A DNA stretch of 55,271 bases, from positions 43,920 through 99,190 of the forward strand of contig JAUNBF010000005.1 in assembly GCA_030527185.1 (NCBI GenBank), read 5' to 3'. The DNA is from Planctomycetia bacterium (lineage in GTDB: Bacteria; Planctomycetota; Planctomycetia; Pirellulales; Thermoguttaceae). Below are positions 47,882 to 55,271 of the stretch, one piece after another (the stretch's first letter is position 1; each line of letters starts with the position of its first letter). The position numbers were made by a program, and so were the translations under genes. The notes under the pieces were generated by a model that was given only the letters and a program-made list of their open reading frames with translations, made no database searches and had not been told where the DNA came from.

Positions 47882-48069
47882 TCGTTGGAGACTCCATCTT
47901 TATTCGGAACGGTCGTATCCCAGTCATCCAGAGAATCTGCCTGCACCTTTTTGGCTCCAAAGAAAAAATTCCAAATTGGGCGAAAAAAAGCCACGATTCC
48001 CAGGAAACCGGCCGCCAGAATCTGCAAAATCATACTTCCCGTAAAGGGATCGAGATAGGCCCAAAGCAT
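47878..48069 (-). CDS. Small membrane protein of the YLDPGTGS type
   Basis: 63-residue protein with one long hydrophobic segment. It begins MLWAYLDPFTGSMILQILAAG, close to the YLDPGTGS-LLLQ start of a widespread small membrane protein of unknown function, and continues with FFRPIWNFFFGAKK, then an acidic tail. AGGAAA precedes the ATG at 48069, and the stop overlaps the methyltransferase start. It is the first gene of the operon driven by the poly-G promoter. Confidence 0.82.
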   Translation of the reverse strand: MLWAYLDPFTGSMILQILAAGFLGIVAFFRPIWNFFFGAKKVQADSLDDWDTTVPNKDGVSNE

Positions 48070-48137
48070 TTTAATTTTCCTGTCTTGCGTTTTGGTGTTT
48101 ATGAAAATACTTGAAATAAATATCCTTTAAAATGTGT

Positions 48138-48164
48138 ATTTTATCCCCCCCCCGCAAAAGTCAA
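48138..48164 (-). promoter_or_regulatory. Promoter with a G9 run in its spacer
   Basis: Minus strand: TTGACT (48164-48159), a 15-bp spacer, TAAAAT (48143-48138). Nine of the 15 spacer bases are one G run (48153-48145). Spacing is 2 bp short of optimal, so a gain of two G would give 17 bp. Transcription would start near 48131, about 62 bases before the ATG at 48069. Confidence 0.6.
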
Positions 48165-48253
48165 GTACTACCTATATTAAGATTAAAAACTTTTTGAAAT
48201 TTTAGAAAATTTTTGCAGCAATTTCAAAAACAGAAGAAAAAACCAATCACTCT

Positions 48254-48297
48254 AAAAAACCGGGAATGCGGCAGAAACATCCACACCCCCGGTTTTT
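48254..48297 (-). terminator. Terminator of the isochorismatase-like gene
   Basis: AAAAACCGGG (48255-48264) pairs with CCCGGTTTTT (48288-48297). Read on the minus strand, a T run ends the stem. The stem also looks able to stop transcripts from the other side. Confidence 0.7.
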
Positions 48298-48334
48298 ACA
48301 ACAGAAATCAATCAGTTAAAAGGATAAAATTTTA

Positions 48335-48931
48335 CTACGAAATTTCTTCCAGAATCTCTCGCACTTTCCATGGCGTTCCCAACAGAGCCGGGATATTTTC
48401 TTCGACATATTTCTGAATCGATTCTGTCGCCGCACCGCAGGCATCCAGTGCCATGCAGGTTTGGTAGCCGAGATCGTAGGCACTCATGGCCGTGGCCTGG
48501 GCACAGACGTTCGTCAGGAAACCTGCCACGATCAGGTTCCGAATCCCGTTTTTCTGGAGAATTTCCTGCAAATCGGTATGGCTGAAGGCGCTCAACATGG
48601 ACTTGTTTACCAGTAAAAGGTCGCTCTCTTTCGGAGCCACTTCATCCACAATCATCTGTCCCCAGGTACTGGGAGCAAACATACGATTTTCCAGAATTCC
48701 GGCCAGGATTCCGCGACACGCATGTTCCTGAACCCATTCCTCATTCAAGATAAACGGACAGTGGATGATCAGGCACCCCTTTTCCCGTCCCCGCGTCAAA
48801 AGATATTCAGCATTGGCAAGCGTCTGATTCCGAACCATCTCCCCCTGCACCAATTCATGCAATTTCCCGCCTGGAGAGCAGAATTCATGCTGGAACTCAA
48901 TCAAGATCATTGCCGTTTCGTTGGCTTTCAT
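48335..48931 (-). CDS. Isochorismatase-family cysteine hydrolase
   Basis: Hydrolase of unknown substrate, 198 residues. Catalytic parts are visible: Lys in VNKSMLSAF and Cys in NVCAQATAMSAYDLGY. The first acid of the triad, normally Asp in DxQ, is Glu here (MILIEFQHEFC, E12); Glu also occurs at this place in other members. The family includes nicotinamidase, isochorismatase and ureidoacrylate hydrolases. It follows the FkbM gene by 40 bases and is probably on the same transcript. The start at 48931 has AAGGAT a few bases upstream. Confidence 0.87.
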   Translation of the reverse strand: MKANETAMILIEFQHEFCSPGGKLHELVQGEMVRNQTLANAEYLLTRGREKGCLIIHCPFILNEEWVQEHACRGILAGILENRMFAPSTWGQMIVDEVAPKESDLLLVNKSMLSAFSHTDLQEILQKNGIRNLIVAGFLTNVCAQATAMSAYDLGYQTCMALDACGAATESIQKYVEENIPALLGTPWKVREILEEIS

Positions 48932-48971
48932 TCATCCATCCTTTCTCTTGGGGAATTTCTCCCAAAAACTA

Positions 48972-49871
48972 CTACGAACGTTTACAAAAGACGTCTATAC
49001 TCCCCTGAACAGAGCCAACTAATGGTGTGAGCGTCACTGGATGAGGATTAATGTATGAATCAACGCAATAGGACTCTGTACTGTCAATCACAGAAATGTC
49101 AAAACGCAGGGACTTCAAAAACTGGATATATTCATCGGCATCTCCTCCAAGAGCCTTAAGAGAGTCGGGAATGACTTCCGAAAAGAGCGTCATGGGCTGA
49201 TTGGCCTCGAAAATTGGCAAAAGACCTTTCAAGGCTCGCTGTTCCGCTCCTTCAACATCCATTTTGACCAAACGTATACGGCTGTATTCCTCCGATGGAA
49301 TCAAATCCCACAAAGGCTTCAGAAGAATTTTTTCCTGAACAATTTTCTCTTGCGTTTCATTCGCTATCACGGACGAACGGCCACGTTCTTCAGTATGGAA
49401 ATTCAGATACGTTTCTCCCTCCTCATCCCACGCGCCGTAAGGGAGAACCACCACATTGGTAATATGGTTCAACTCCAGGTTTCGCAGCAACCTTTCTCGG
49501 GTAAGTCGAGCCGGTTCTACAGCATAGACTTTTCCCGTCGGCCCTACCAATCGAGAAGCCAGCAAGGTATAATATCCTATATTGGCACCCATGTCTATCA
49601 CAATCTCTCCAGGACGGATTGATTTCAAAAAAAGTTCGGTCGTTCCCTGCTCCCAGATGCCAAAAAAAGCGATGCGATTTTCAATGAACTGTCTTAAATC
49701 CGCGTATATTTGAAATCCAAAACGAGTTTTTACCAAAAAATTCTCTTCCCGCCAAACAAGATAGCGCAAATCCATATTCCAAATCACTTTTTTCAATCCC
49801 CTCGGCAACCATCGTCGAGTCAGGAAAAATCGAGAAAATGTCAGCAAGGAGTTCAAAAAAAATTTTTTCAT
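48972..49871 (-). CDS. FkbM-family methyltransferase
   Basis: O-methyltransferase, probably for a glycan or a secondary product. The 299 residues have the FkbM core: IVIDMGANIGYYTLLASRLVG with the SAM loop, VYAVEP, and KMDVEGAEQRALKGL near the middle, followed by FSEV. An N-terminal hydrophobic/basic stretch (KKFFLNSLLTFSRFFLTRRWLPRG) may attach to the membrane. GGAG precedes the start, and a near-consensus promoter lies 55-82 bases upstream. It could act in the same surface-glycan work as the methyltransferase at 46490, which is not proven. Confidence 0.88.
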   Translation of the reverse strand: MKKFFLNSLLTFSRFFLTRRWLPRGLKKVIWNMDLRYLVWREENFLVKTRFGFQIYADLRQFIENRIAFFGIWEQGTTELFLKSIRPGEIVIDMGANIGYYTLLASRLVGPTGKVYAVEPARLTRERLLRNLELNHITNVVVLPYGAWDEEGETYLNFHTEERGRSSVIANETQEKIVQEKILLKPLWDLIPSEEYSRIRLVKMDVEGAEQRALKGLLPIFEANQPMTLFSEVIPDSLKALGGDADEYIQFLKSLRFDISVIDSTESYCVDSYINPHPVTLTPLVGSVQGSIDVFCKRS

Positions 49872-49925
49872 GAAAAAATCTCCAGTTTATTCATCATGGG
49901 AAGCTGCCACTACAAAAGAAATTTC

Positions 49926-49953
49926 ATTATAGCACACCTGGAGGATGTGTCAA
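49926..49953 (-). promoter_or_regulatory. Promoter of the FkbM/isochorismatase pair
   Basis: Minus strand: consensus TTGACA (49953-49948), 16-bp spacer and consensus TATAAT (49931-49926). Confidence 0.75.
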
Positions 49954-49999
49954 GTAAAAGGATTATTCCGTTGGAATCCGTTTTCAATACCCCAAACCG

Positions 50000-52186
50000 T
50001 TATTCCTTTTCGCATTCCATCTCAATCAACAGAGGAACGTCGTTGATCCGCACATTCTTCACAAGAACCTCCTTTTCCAACGTCTGAAATTGCAGTTTCT
50101 GTCGCAGGCCATTGAGGGAATCGATCGCCCACACTTGGGTGACATCCGACGGCAGCTTCAAATCGACCGGGATACGAGCCGTTTCATCTGCCGCCTTTCC
50201 TCCCAGCCACAGCGCAAGTCCTTTTCCTTTCGGCGTTTGGAAAGAATACGTTCTCAACCGTTTGGAATCGAACGTCCCCTCCACCGCAACCTTCCATTCC
50301 ATCGGTTTCCAGTCCTCCATTCCGGTCGCCAGATTCCGAATCATGTAAAACGCGGCTTGCGGCTGGAGCGTCGTGACGGGGTCGGTATCGACGGTGCGAC
50401 GAAAAAGGCTCAAATCCAACGCGCCGTAAAAGGGCTGGTGCAGTTCGCAGAAAAAGGAGACCAATCCCAGCCCGGCATCCTGAACGTAACATTGTGCTGT
50501 ATATTTGGCTTTTTCCATTTCTGTCGCCCGGACTTTGCCGCGCCACAAAACCGCCTCGTCTTCTGGCAGAAAATCGGGATAATTGTAGGACATATTCCAT
50601 TCTGTCGCCATGAATTCTCCCTGAAAACCTTTGCCGCGTGCCCATTTTTGGAGTGCCCGCACGTCGGCAGGATATGCCAGCAACTCTTCCGGTCGGGGTT
50701 GGTAATACGGGTGCCAGCCCAAAACGTCCACTTCGGAAAGGAGTTCCGCAAAAGCTCGAATTCGCGTATCTTCCCGTTCCTGACGCTGCCACTCTTCGGC
50801 ATTCCAATGCTGACAACCCCACGGAAAACCAGAGACGGAACCGATCACCACTTTCGCCTCAGGAGCCAGTTTCCGAATCAGCCGAATGGTGCGATGAGCC
50901 AGATTCAGGTAATTCTCCACACTCACCGTATCTCCCCAGTAAAGCGGGATGTTCCACTCATTCCAAACCTCAAAATATCGCACGCGGTCACGATACTTCC
51001 GCACCATGAACTCGACGTACTTCTCCCACGCCGCGAGAGCTTCCGGCGTTGTGGGCGGGTTGGGCGAATCGTAGTACCATTCCCAAAGTTGCGGAAATGG
51101 ACGTTGCGTATTTTCCTGCCGCGTGGGGTCTGGCAAAGCTGTCCGTTGGTCGGTATAAAGTCGATTGCCAAAGTTGAGACAGAAAATGATCTCCATCCCC
51201 TGGCGTTTCAGTTCCGTAATGGCCGCGTCCGTCACGGGGTCAACCTCGTAAACGCCCTGGACACGTTCCACCTCATGCCAGTTGATCGGGTCGTCGTGAT
51301 ACCCGATTCGTACCCATTTCAACCCTGCCTCGTGCATCGTCGGCCAGAGCGTGCGAAGCATGTCGATTTCATTCCGGCCATGTTCCGTCGAACTGGCGAT
51401 GATCCCCGTCCCTGCCGAGACTAGTGCCACATTTTTCCCAGCGGCATTGTAAATCTCCAACTCGGAAATGGAGAAACAATAACCGTAATTTTCCGTCGAA
51501 ACCGTCCGTGTGGCAACCACCCGAACCGACTTGGCCGCCGTGGGTGGAAAATCGAGCGTCCACTCCCGTTTCTCCGGTGGAAGATTGGGATTTCCCTCCC
51601 ACAAAACTTGCCACGTAAAACCGTCGGAGCTGCACTCCACCCGCATTGCTTCGGGCAGAGCCTCCCCCACCTCCACCGCGTTGGAGACCGGCAACTTGGT
51701 ATAAAACGGACGTTCCCCCCCTTTCGGACGCTTCTTGAAAACCATCCGTGTGAGGGTCTGTTCCTGAGGAAAATCGAGCCGCACCCAGGCCGGATCCATA
51801 TCGGGACGGCGGGTTCCCCGACTCAGCCAGCACGTTTCCGCGTTCCCGTCAATCAGGTGAACCGGTTCCAATGGCTGGTAATCAGTTTTGCGCGAACGCG
51901 GCATTCCCGACGTATTGATACCCAGAAAATTCGACCGCAATTCCGAACTCTTTTTCAACGACAACTTCTGACGGGGCGTTTCGTTCCCTTCCTGCAACGG
52001 TTCATCCGGTTGAAAATCAGGAGGTTGCGCCACGATCCAGGTATTCCCCAATCGCCAGACTTCCTTTCCCGCACACCGTGTTTGGAGGGTGGGAGGGTCG
52101 CTGACCACCACCTTTTCCTCCGCGCAGAGTGCCGCCACTCCTCCCCACAACATCACCATTCCGCTCCAGAAAGAGAACGTTCGCAT
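50000..52186 (-). CDS. Exported glycoside hydrolase (clan A, GH39-like) with discoidin domain
   Basis: Probable glycosidase of unknown substrate. The 728-residue protein has a signal peptide (RTFSFWSGMVMLWGGVAALCAEE), a region of about residues 90-250 with F5/8 type C (discoidin) features (VHLIDGNAETCWLSRG; FSISELEIYNAAGK), and a TIM barrel with WVRIGYHDDPINW, the acid/base in EVWNEWN (E about 410) and the nucleophile in ATEWNMS (E about 529), the clan GH-A pair. A beta domain ends the protein. ATG 52186 has GGGAGG upstream. It lies 15 bases after the 3-keto-disaccharide hydrolase fusion. Confidence 0.83.
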   Translation of the reverse strand: MRTFSFWSGMVMLWGGVAALCAEEKVVVSDPPTLQTRCAGKEVWRLGNTWIVAQPPDFQPDEPLQEGNETPRQKLSLKKSSELRSNFLGINTSGMPRSRKTDYQPLEPVHLIDGNAETCWLSRGTRRPDMDPAWVRLDFPQEQTLTRMVFKKRPKGGERPFYTKLPVSNAVEVGEALPEAMRVECSSDGFTWQVLWEGNPNLPPEKREWTLDFPPTAAKSVRVVATRTVSTENYGYCFSISELEIYNAAGKNVALVSAGTGIIASSTEHGRNEIDMLRTLWPTMHEAGLKWVRIGYHDDPINWHEVERVQGVYEVDPVTDAAITELKRQGMEIIFCLNFGNRLYTDQRTALPDPTRQENTQRPFPQLWEWYYDSPNPPTTPEALAAWEKYVEFMVRKYRDRVRYFEVWNEWNIPLYWGDTVSVENYLNLAHRTIRLIRKLAPEAKVVIGSVSGFPWGCQHWNAEEWQRQEREDTRIRAFAELLSEVDVLGWHPYYQPRPEELLAYPADVRALQKWARGKGFQGEFMATEWNMSYNYPDFLPEDEAVLWRGKVRATEMEKAKYTAQCYVQDAGLGLVSFFCELHQPFYGALDLSLFRRTVDTDPVTTLQPQAAFYMIRNLATGMEDWKPMEWKVAVEGTFDSKRLRTYSFQTPKGKGLALWLGGKAADETARIPVDLKLPSDVTQVWAIDSLNGLRQKLQFQTLEKEVLVKNVRINDVPLLIEMECEKE

Positions 52187-52201
52187 GATAACCTCCCTCA
52201 A

Positions 52202-53953
52202 TTATTTCGTCGTGATGAAAATATTCCGATACGACGATTGAGCCGGTGGGCCAGCATGGATCTGAAGTCCCAGAAGCCCGGTTTTCGGGATGGAATCATC
52301 CAGTTCCGAATACTCCACCGTCTGAACACCGTTGACAAACAACTTCACAATCGGACCGTCGCACAGAATTTCGTAACGTGTCCATTCCCCCGGTTTCCAA
52401 ACGGCCTGCTGGATTTCCGGTGGTGCGGTCTGCAACATCTTCCGCCGCCGGGACTCATCGTACAGACAGCCCCAGTAACCGCCATCACTCGTCATGTCGG
52501 CCTGATAACCGATCATTTCGTGATTGTTGGGAATCCGCTCGGAACGGAACTGTATCCCCGCATTTCCCTTTTCGCCCACGATTTTCGCTTCCAGCCGCAG
52601 GTAAAAATCACCAAAACGTTCTTTCGTCGTCAAAAACTCATTCTGTCCTAACGGCTTTTCCATCGAGCCACCGACAATCGCTCCCTCGACCACCTGGAAA
52701 ATGTCCTCCCGACCTTCCCAGCCAGTGAAATCTTTGCCGTTAAACAACGCTTTTTCCGGGAGACTCTGATTCAATGACGCCAAAATCGGCTCGACCATTT
52801 CCCGCTCTTCCGCCCGCGTCGCCACCGCCAAAACCGCATGGCACATCTGCTTTTTCTCCAAAATCGCAATGTCCCACCGCTTCAAAATCCGAATGTAGCC
52901 GCGCAGGAGCCGAATCCGATACTTTTCCACCGGGTGCGTCATCGCAAGCCGCATGAGCAACGGTGCCACATCGTACGTCGGCCATGCTCCCAACGCCTGC
53001 GTCGCCGCGTCCATCACACGGTCGTCCCCTTCCCTCGCCAGACGTTCCAAAATCACCAACGATTCCGGGATTCCCATCAAATTCGCAATCCGCACCACCG
53101 GCAGCAGGTCTTGCGCACAAAAGGCCTGCAACTTGGCAAACGCCTCCTCTTTCGCATCCATCCGCAGACAGAGATTGGCCGCCTCTTGCTGAACTTCTTC
53201 CGAAGAAAAGTCTTCCGGCTTCTTCGTTTTCAGATAGTTTTCCAAATCCTGCGGCGTCGGAGCGGCAATGCGGTCCCACACCGTGGCGTCGGGACGTTCC
53301 TTCCAAACAGCGTCCAGCGTCACGGCAGGCAAAAGAACAATCCCTGCCTCAGAGGCCAAATTCGCCTTCGCAATGCGGCTCGTCGGTTCGTCCACTTTTG
53401 CGTCCAGAACCGCCTGATAACAGCCCTTTTCGTTTTCCTTCTGATTTTCCTTCCTGAAAACTTCCGCGGCAAAAAACATTCCGTCCGCCGCCGCTTGCCG
53501 AAGTTCCTGCTGCGGAGCTTTCAAAAATGCCTTGACCTGTGCCAGGGAATCCTCTGTCGCGATCCGTCCCAGAGCTTTCAATGCCGCCGCCCGCACACAA
53601 GGAGCCGACGCCTCGTTTTTCAGCAGTTCCCCAATGGCCGGAATCGACACGGCGTCTCGCTGATTGCCCAACGATTGCAGAATCCCCGCCAGGCAGTTTG
53701 GCTCCGACGTTTTACCCAAGGCCGCCCGCAAAACCGGCAATCCCGCCGCGTTGGGAAGGTTCTCCAGCGCCGTCCGGGCATTCGTGTTCATCCGCACGTC
53801 CAGGAGCATTTTTCCCAATTCCTCCGCAACCGCCACGTTGCCGGTTCGCACCGCTTCGTCGCAAAACTGCTTCTGCGCGTGGAGTGAGTCGTCCCCCCAC
53901 GCAACCGTTGCCAAAATTCCCCAAAAGACGCATAAAAATATTGTGTATCGCAT
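52202..53953 (-). CDS. Exported HEAT-repeat and 3-keto-disaccharide hydrolase (DUF1080) fusion
   Basis: 583 residues in two parts after a signal peptide. Residues about 25-380 form HEAT-like helical repeats (LPVLRAALGKTSEPNCLAGIL; SIPAIGELLKNEASAPCVRAA). Residues about 390-583 (LFNGKDFTGWEGREDIFQVVEG, GNAGIQFRSE, GPIVKLFVNGVQT) are PF06439, a fold shown in some members to cleave 3-keto-glycosides. The HEAT part may bind a partner protein or long glycan. AAGGAA precedes the start. The neighbour upstream is a Gfo/Idh/MocA enzyme, a class able to make 3-keto sugars. Confidence 0.88.
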   Translation of the reverse strand: MRYTIFLCVFWGILATVAWGDDSLHAQKQFCDEAVRTGNVAVAEELGKMLLDVRMNTNARTALENLPNAAGLPVLRAALGKTSEPNCLAGILQSLGNQRDAVSIPAIGELLKNEASAPCVRAAALKALGRIATEDSLAQVKAFLKAPQQELRQAAADGMFFAAEVFRKENQKENEKGCYQAVLDAKVDEPTSRIAKANLASEAGIVLLPAVTLDAVWKERPDATVWDRIAAPTPQDLENYLKTKKPEDFSSEEVQQEAANLCLRMDAKEEAFAKLQAFCAQDLLPVVRIANLMGIPESLVILERLAREGDDRVMDAATQALGAWPTYDVAPLLMRLAMTHPVEKYRIRLLRGYIRILKRWDIAILEKKQMCHAVLAVATRAEEREMVEPILASLNQSLPEKALFNGKDFTGWEGREDIFQVVEGAIVGGSMEKPLGQNEFLTTKERFGDFYLRLEAKIVGEKGNAGIQFRSERIPNNHEMIGYQADMTSDGGYWGCLYDESRRRKMLQTAPPEIQQAVWKPGEWTRYEILCDGPIVKLFVNGVQTVEYSELDDSIPKTGLLGLQIHAGPPAQSSYRNIFITTK

Positions 53954-53995
53954 GATTTATTCCTTATTTTCTCGTTTAGGTATCCTTTTCAACTA

Positions 53996-55252
53996 TCAAA
54001 CCATCCACGGTTCACGGGACGCGCGGTAACGTAACCGGTTCGCCTCGTCATCGTTCAAAAAAGTAGCCGTTTGGGGATCCATTTTCAGTTCCCTCTTCAA
54101 AAGCCACGAAAGTGCCGACGCGTGGCACGCAATGTGCGACGAACGAATCACCTCCGCGTTGCAAACCGGCTGCTGGCGGGTCGGAACGCAGTCCAGGAAA
54201 TTCCGTACATGCGTCTTCGCGTTCGTTCCGGCAATCGTCTTTTCCGTGGAATAAAGCGGTGCCGACGAGACCACCATCCGTCCGGTATCCCCCGTTTCCA
54301 CCCAGCCATCCGTCCCTTCCAAACGAATCGGGCACGTTCCCAGTCCCAACCAACCATTGGGACGCATTACCAGTTTCACGCCATTTTCATACTCCGCGTA
54401 GGCACGATCCCCTTCCGCCCAGTAGCGTACGGGCATTGTGCCATCCATTCCCAACGCCCACTGGCACAAATCGACCGTATGCGCCCCCCAGTCCAAATGC
54501 CGTGCCCCGGAATCGAAATCGTCGAAGCCACGCCAGGCTCCATTGCAGTAGGCCATATTAAACGGACGCCACGGAGCGGGGCCAAGCCACAAATCCCAGT
54601 CCAGTTCCTCCCGGTCGGGAATCGGCTGCGCGGGAAGCCAGTCGGTTCGCTGATTCATGTAGTAAATCGAAGCGTGTACCGTGTGAATCTTCCCCAGCTT
54701 GCCACTTTGCGCCAGCGCACAGGCATACTGGAAATTCCAGACGCTCCGTCGTTGCGTCCCGCCTTGAAAAACGGTTCCGCACTGCCGCATTGTCTCGGCC
54801 AGTTTGTTGCAAAGATCAATCGAAATGGCACACGGTTTCTCGCTGTAAACATCCTTCCCGGCGCGGGCGGCGTAAATCGACGCGTGGGCGTGCCAGCGAT
54901 CTCCTGTGGCAATCAGTACGGCGTCAATATCCCGGCGATCCAGAAGTTCCCGAAAATCGCGATACATCGCCACGTCGTTTGTGCCCTGCGTCTTTTCCGC
55001 AAGTTCCTTGACAGCCAGGCGACGATCCTTGCGAACATCCGCAATGGCTGCGAATCGCACTTCTTTTTCCGGCAAAAAACAGTTCAAAACGTAGGTGCCA
55101 CGGCTACGGATTCCAATGCCACCCAAAACAATTTTCTCGTTGGGCGAAACGGCACCCTCCCTCCCCAGAACACTCTGGGGAAAATACAACACGGCGGAGC
55201 CGGCAAGGGCACTTTTCAAAAAAGTACGGCGGCTATTCCCTGTAATCTTCAT
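53996..55252 (-). CDS. Tat-exported Gfo/Idh/MocA-family oxidoreductase
   Basis: NAD(P)-dependent sugar oxidoreductase in the periplasm. The 418 residues begin with a twin-arginine signal (SRRTFLK then a hydrophobic stretch, about residues 8-28) and a Rossmann fold (KIVLGGIGIRSRG; FAAIADVRKDR). The EKP motif (YSEKPCAISIDLC) holds the usual catalytic Lys. The C-terminal substrate domain includes DFDSGARHLDWGAHTVDLCQWALG. Export through Tat implies folding with its cofactor in the cytoplasm. AAAGGAG precedes the start. It is the first gene in this window of the three-gene unit; whether the unit starts beyond the edge is unknown. Confidence 0.92.
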   Translation of the reverse strand: MKITGNSRRTFLKSALAGSAVLYFPQSVLGREGAVSPNEKIVLGGIGIRSRGTYVLNCFLPEKEVRFAAIADVRKDRRLAVKELAEKTQGTNDVAMYRDFRELLDRRDIDAVLIATGDRWHAHASIYAARAGKDVYSEKPCAISIDLCNKLAETMRQCGTVFQGGTQRRSVWNFQYACALAQSGKLGKIHTVHASIYYMNQRTDWLPAQPIPDREELDWDLWLGPAPWRPFNMAYCNGAWRGFDDFDSGARHLDWGAHTVDLCQWALGMDGTMPVRYWAEGDRAYAEYENGVKLVMRPNGWLGLGTCPIRLEGTDGWVETGDTGRMVVSSAPLYSTEKTIAGTNAKTHVRNFLDCVPTRQQPVCNAEVIRSSHIACHASALSWLLKRELKMDPQTATFLNDDEANRLRYRASREPWMV

Positions 55253-55271
55253 ACAAAATCTCCTTTTTTAA

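Noticed and set aside
48950..48968. TTGGG/CCCAA inverted repeat between FkbM and the isochorismatase-like gene as a terminator
   Set aside because: The stem is only about five base pairs and the genes look co-transcribed.
50090..51424. 444-residue plus-strand open frame across the clan-A glycosidase gene
   Set aside because: Shadow of a well-supported gene; no recognisable domain.

Overview
The window reads as a chromosomal segment of a planctomycete, most likely a carbohydrate-degrading, possibly gut-associated member of the Pirellulales. The evidence is two DUF1559 proteins with a type IV pilin-like N-terminus, PEP-CTERM surface proteins, a secreted LVIVD beta-propeller, a Tat-exported Gfo/Idh/MocA oxidoreductase beside a HEAT/3-keto-disaccharide hydrolase (DUF1080) fusion, and many secreted glycoside hydrolases. 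The lineage is an inference from gene content; no rRNA or tRNA gene is visible.

Layout. (1) 50-5985, plus strand: the F1 end of the ATP synthase operon (atpF-H-A-G-D-C), with an RNA hairpin in every long intercistronic gap and a terminator at 5999-6057. (2) 6081-9334: a promoter, then a PEP-CTERM protein with autotransporter-type repeats whose start region holds a run of 12 C, translationally coupled to a DUF1559 pseudopilin. (3) 9422-11650: a copper P-type ATPase. (4) 18393-11652, minus strand: a housekeeping operon xseB-ispA-dxs-nadK-exported protein-nadD-alpha/beta hydrolase. (5) 20635-18557: LVIVD propeller protein. (6) 41480-20889, minus strand: an arabinoxylan utilisation locus. It has a XylR-type regulator, SSS symporter, araA, GH51, araD and araB in one transcription unit; a LamG/PEP-CTERM protein, GH127, GH10 xylanase and an unknown exported protein in a second; a DUF1559 protein and lipoprotein in a third; and a GH43 in a fourth. 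All four start at promoters with the same tandem CGCAAA half-sites one or two bases outside a fixed distance from the -35 box, which defines a local regulon. (7) 41604-44085: a remnant of an LVIVD gene, a long-chain polyprenyl diphosphate synthase, a heptamer-repeat element and class II fructose-bisphosphate aldolase. (8) 44161-45722: a two-gene ATPase/putative nuclease cassette, perhaps a defence system. (9) 48069-45762: a coupled operon of a small membrane protein, a methyltransferase and a decayed membrane sulfatase, behind a promoter with a run of 9 G in its spacer. (10) 49871-48335: FkbM methyltransferase and isochorismatase-like hydrolase. (11) 55252-50000: Gfo/Idh/MocA oxidoreductase, 3-keto-disaccharide hydrolase fusion and a clan-A-type glycosidase.

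How it works together. The central locus can cut xylan backbones (GH10), remove arabinose and xylose side groups (GH43, GH51, GH127), import arabinose by sodium symport and convert it to xylulose 5-phosphate through AraA, AraB and AraD. The most unusual signals are the two homopolymer tracts placed where slippage would switch surface functions on and off, the four-promoter regulon that ties a DUF1559/lipoprotein pair to xylan use, the two copies of a heptamer-based inverted-repeat element, and the two-gene ATPase cassette.
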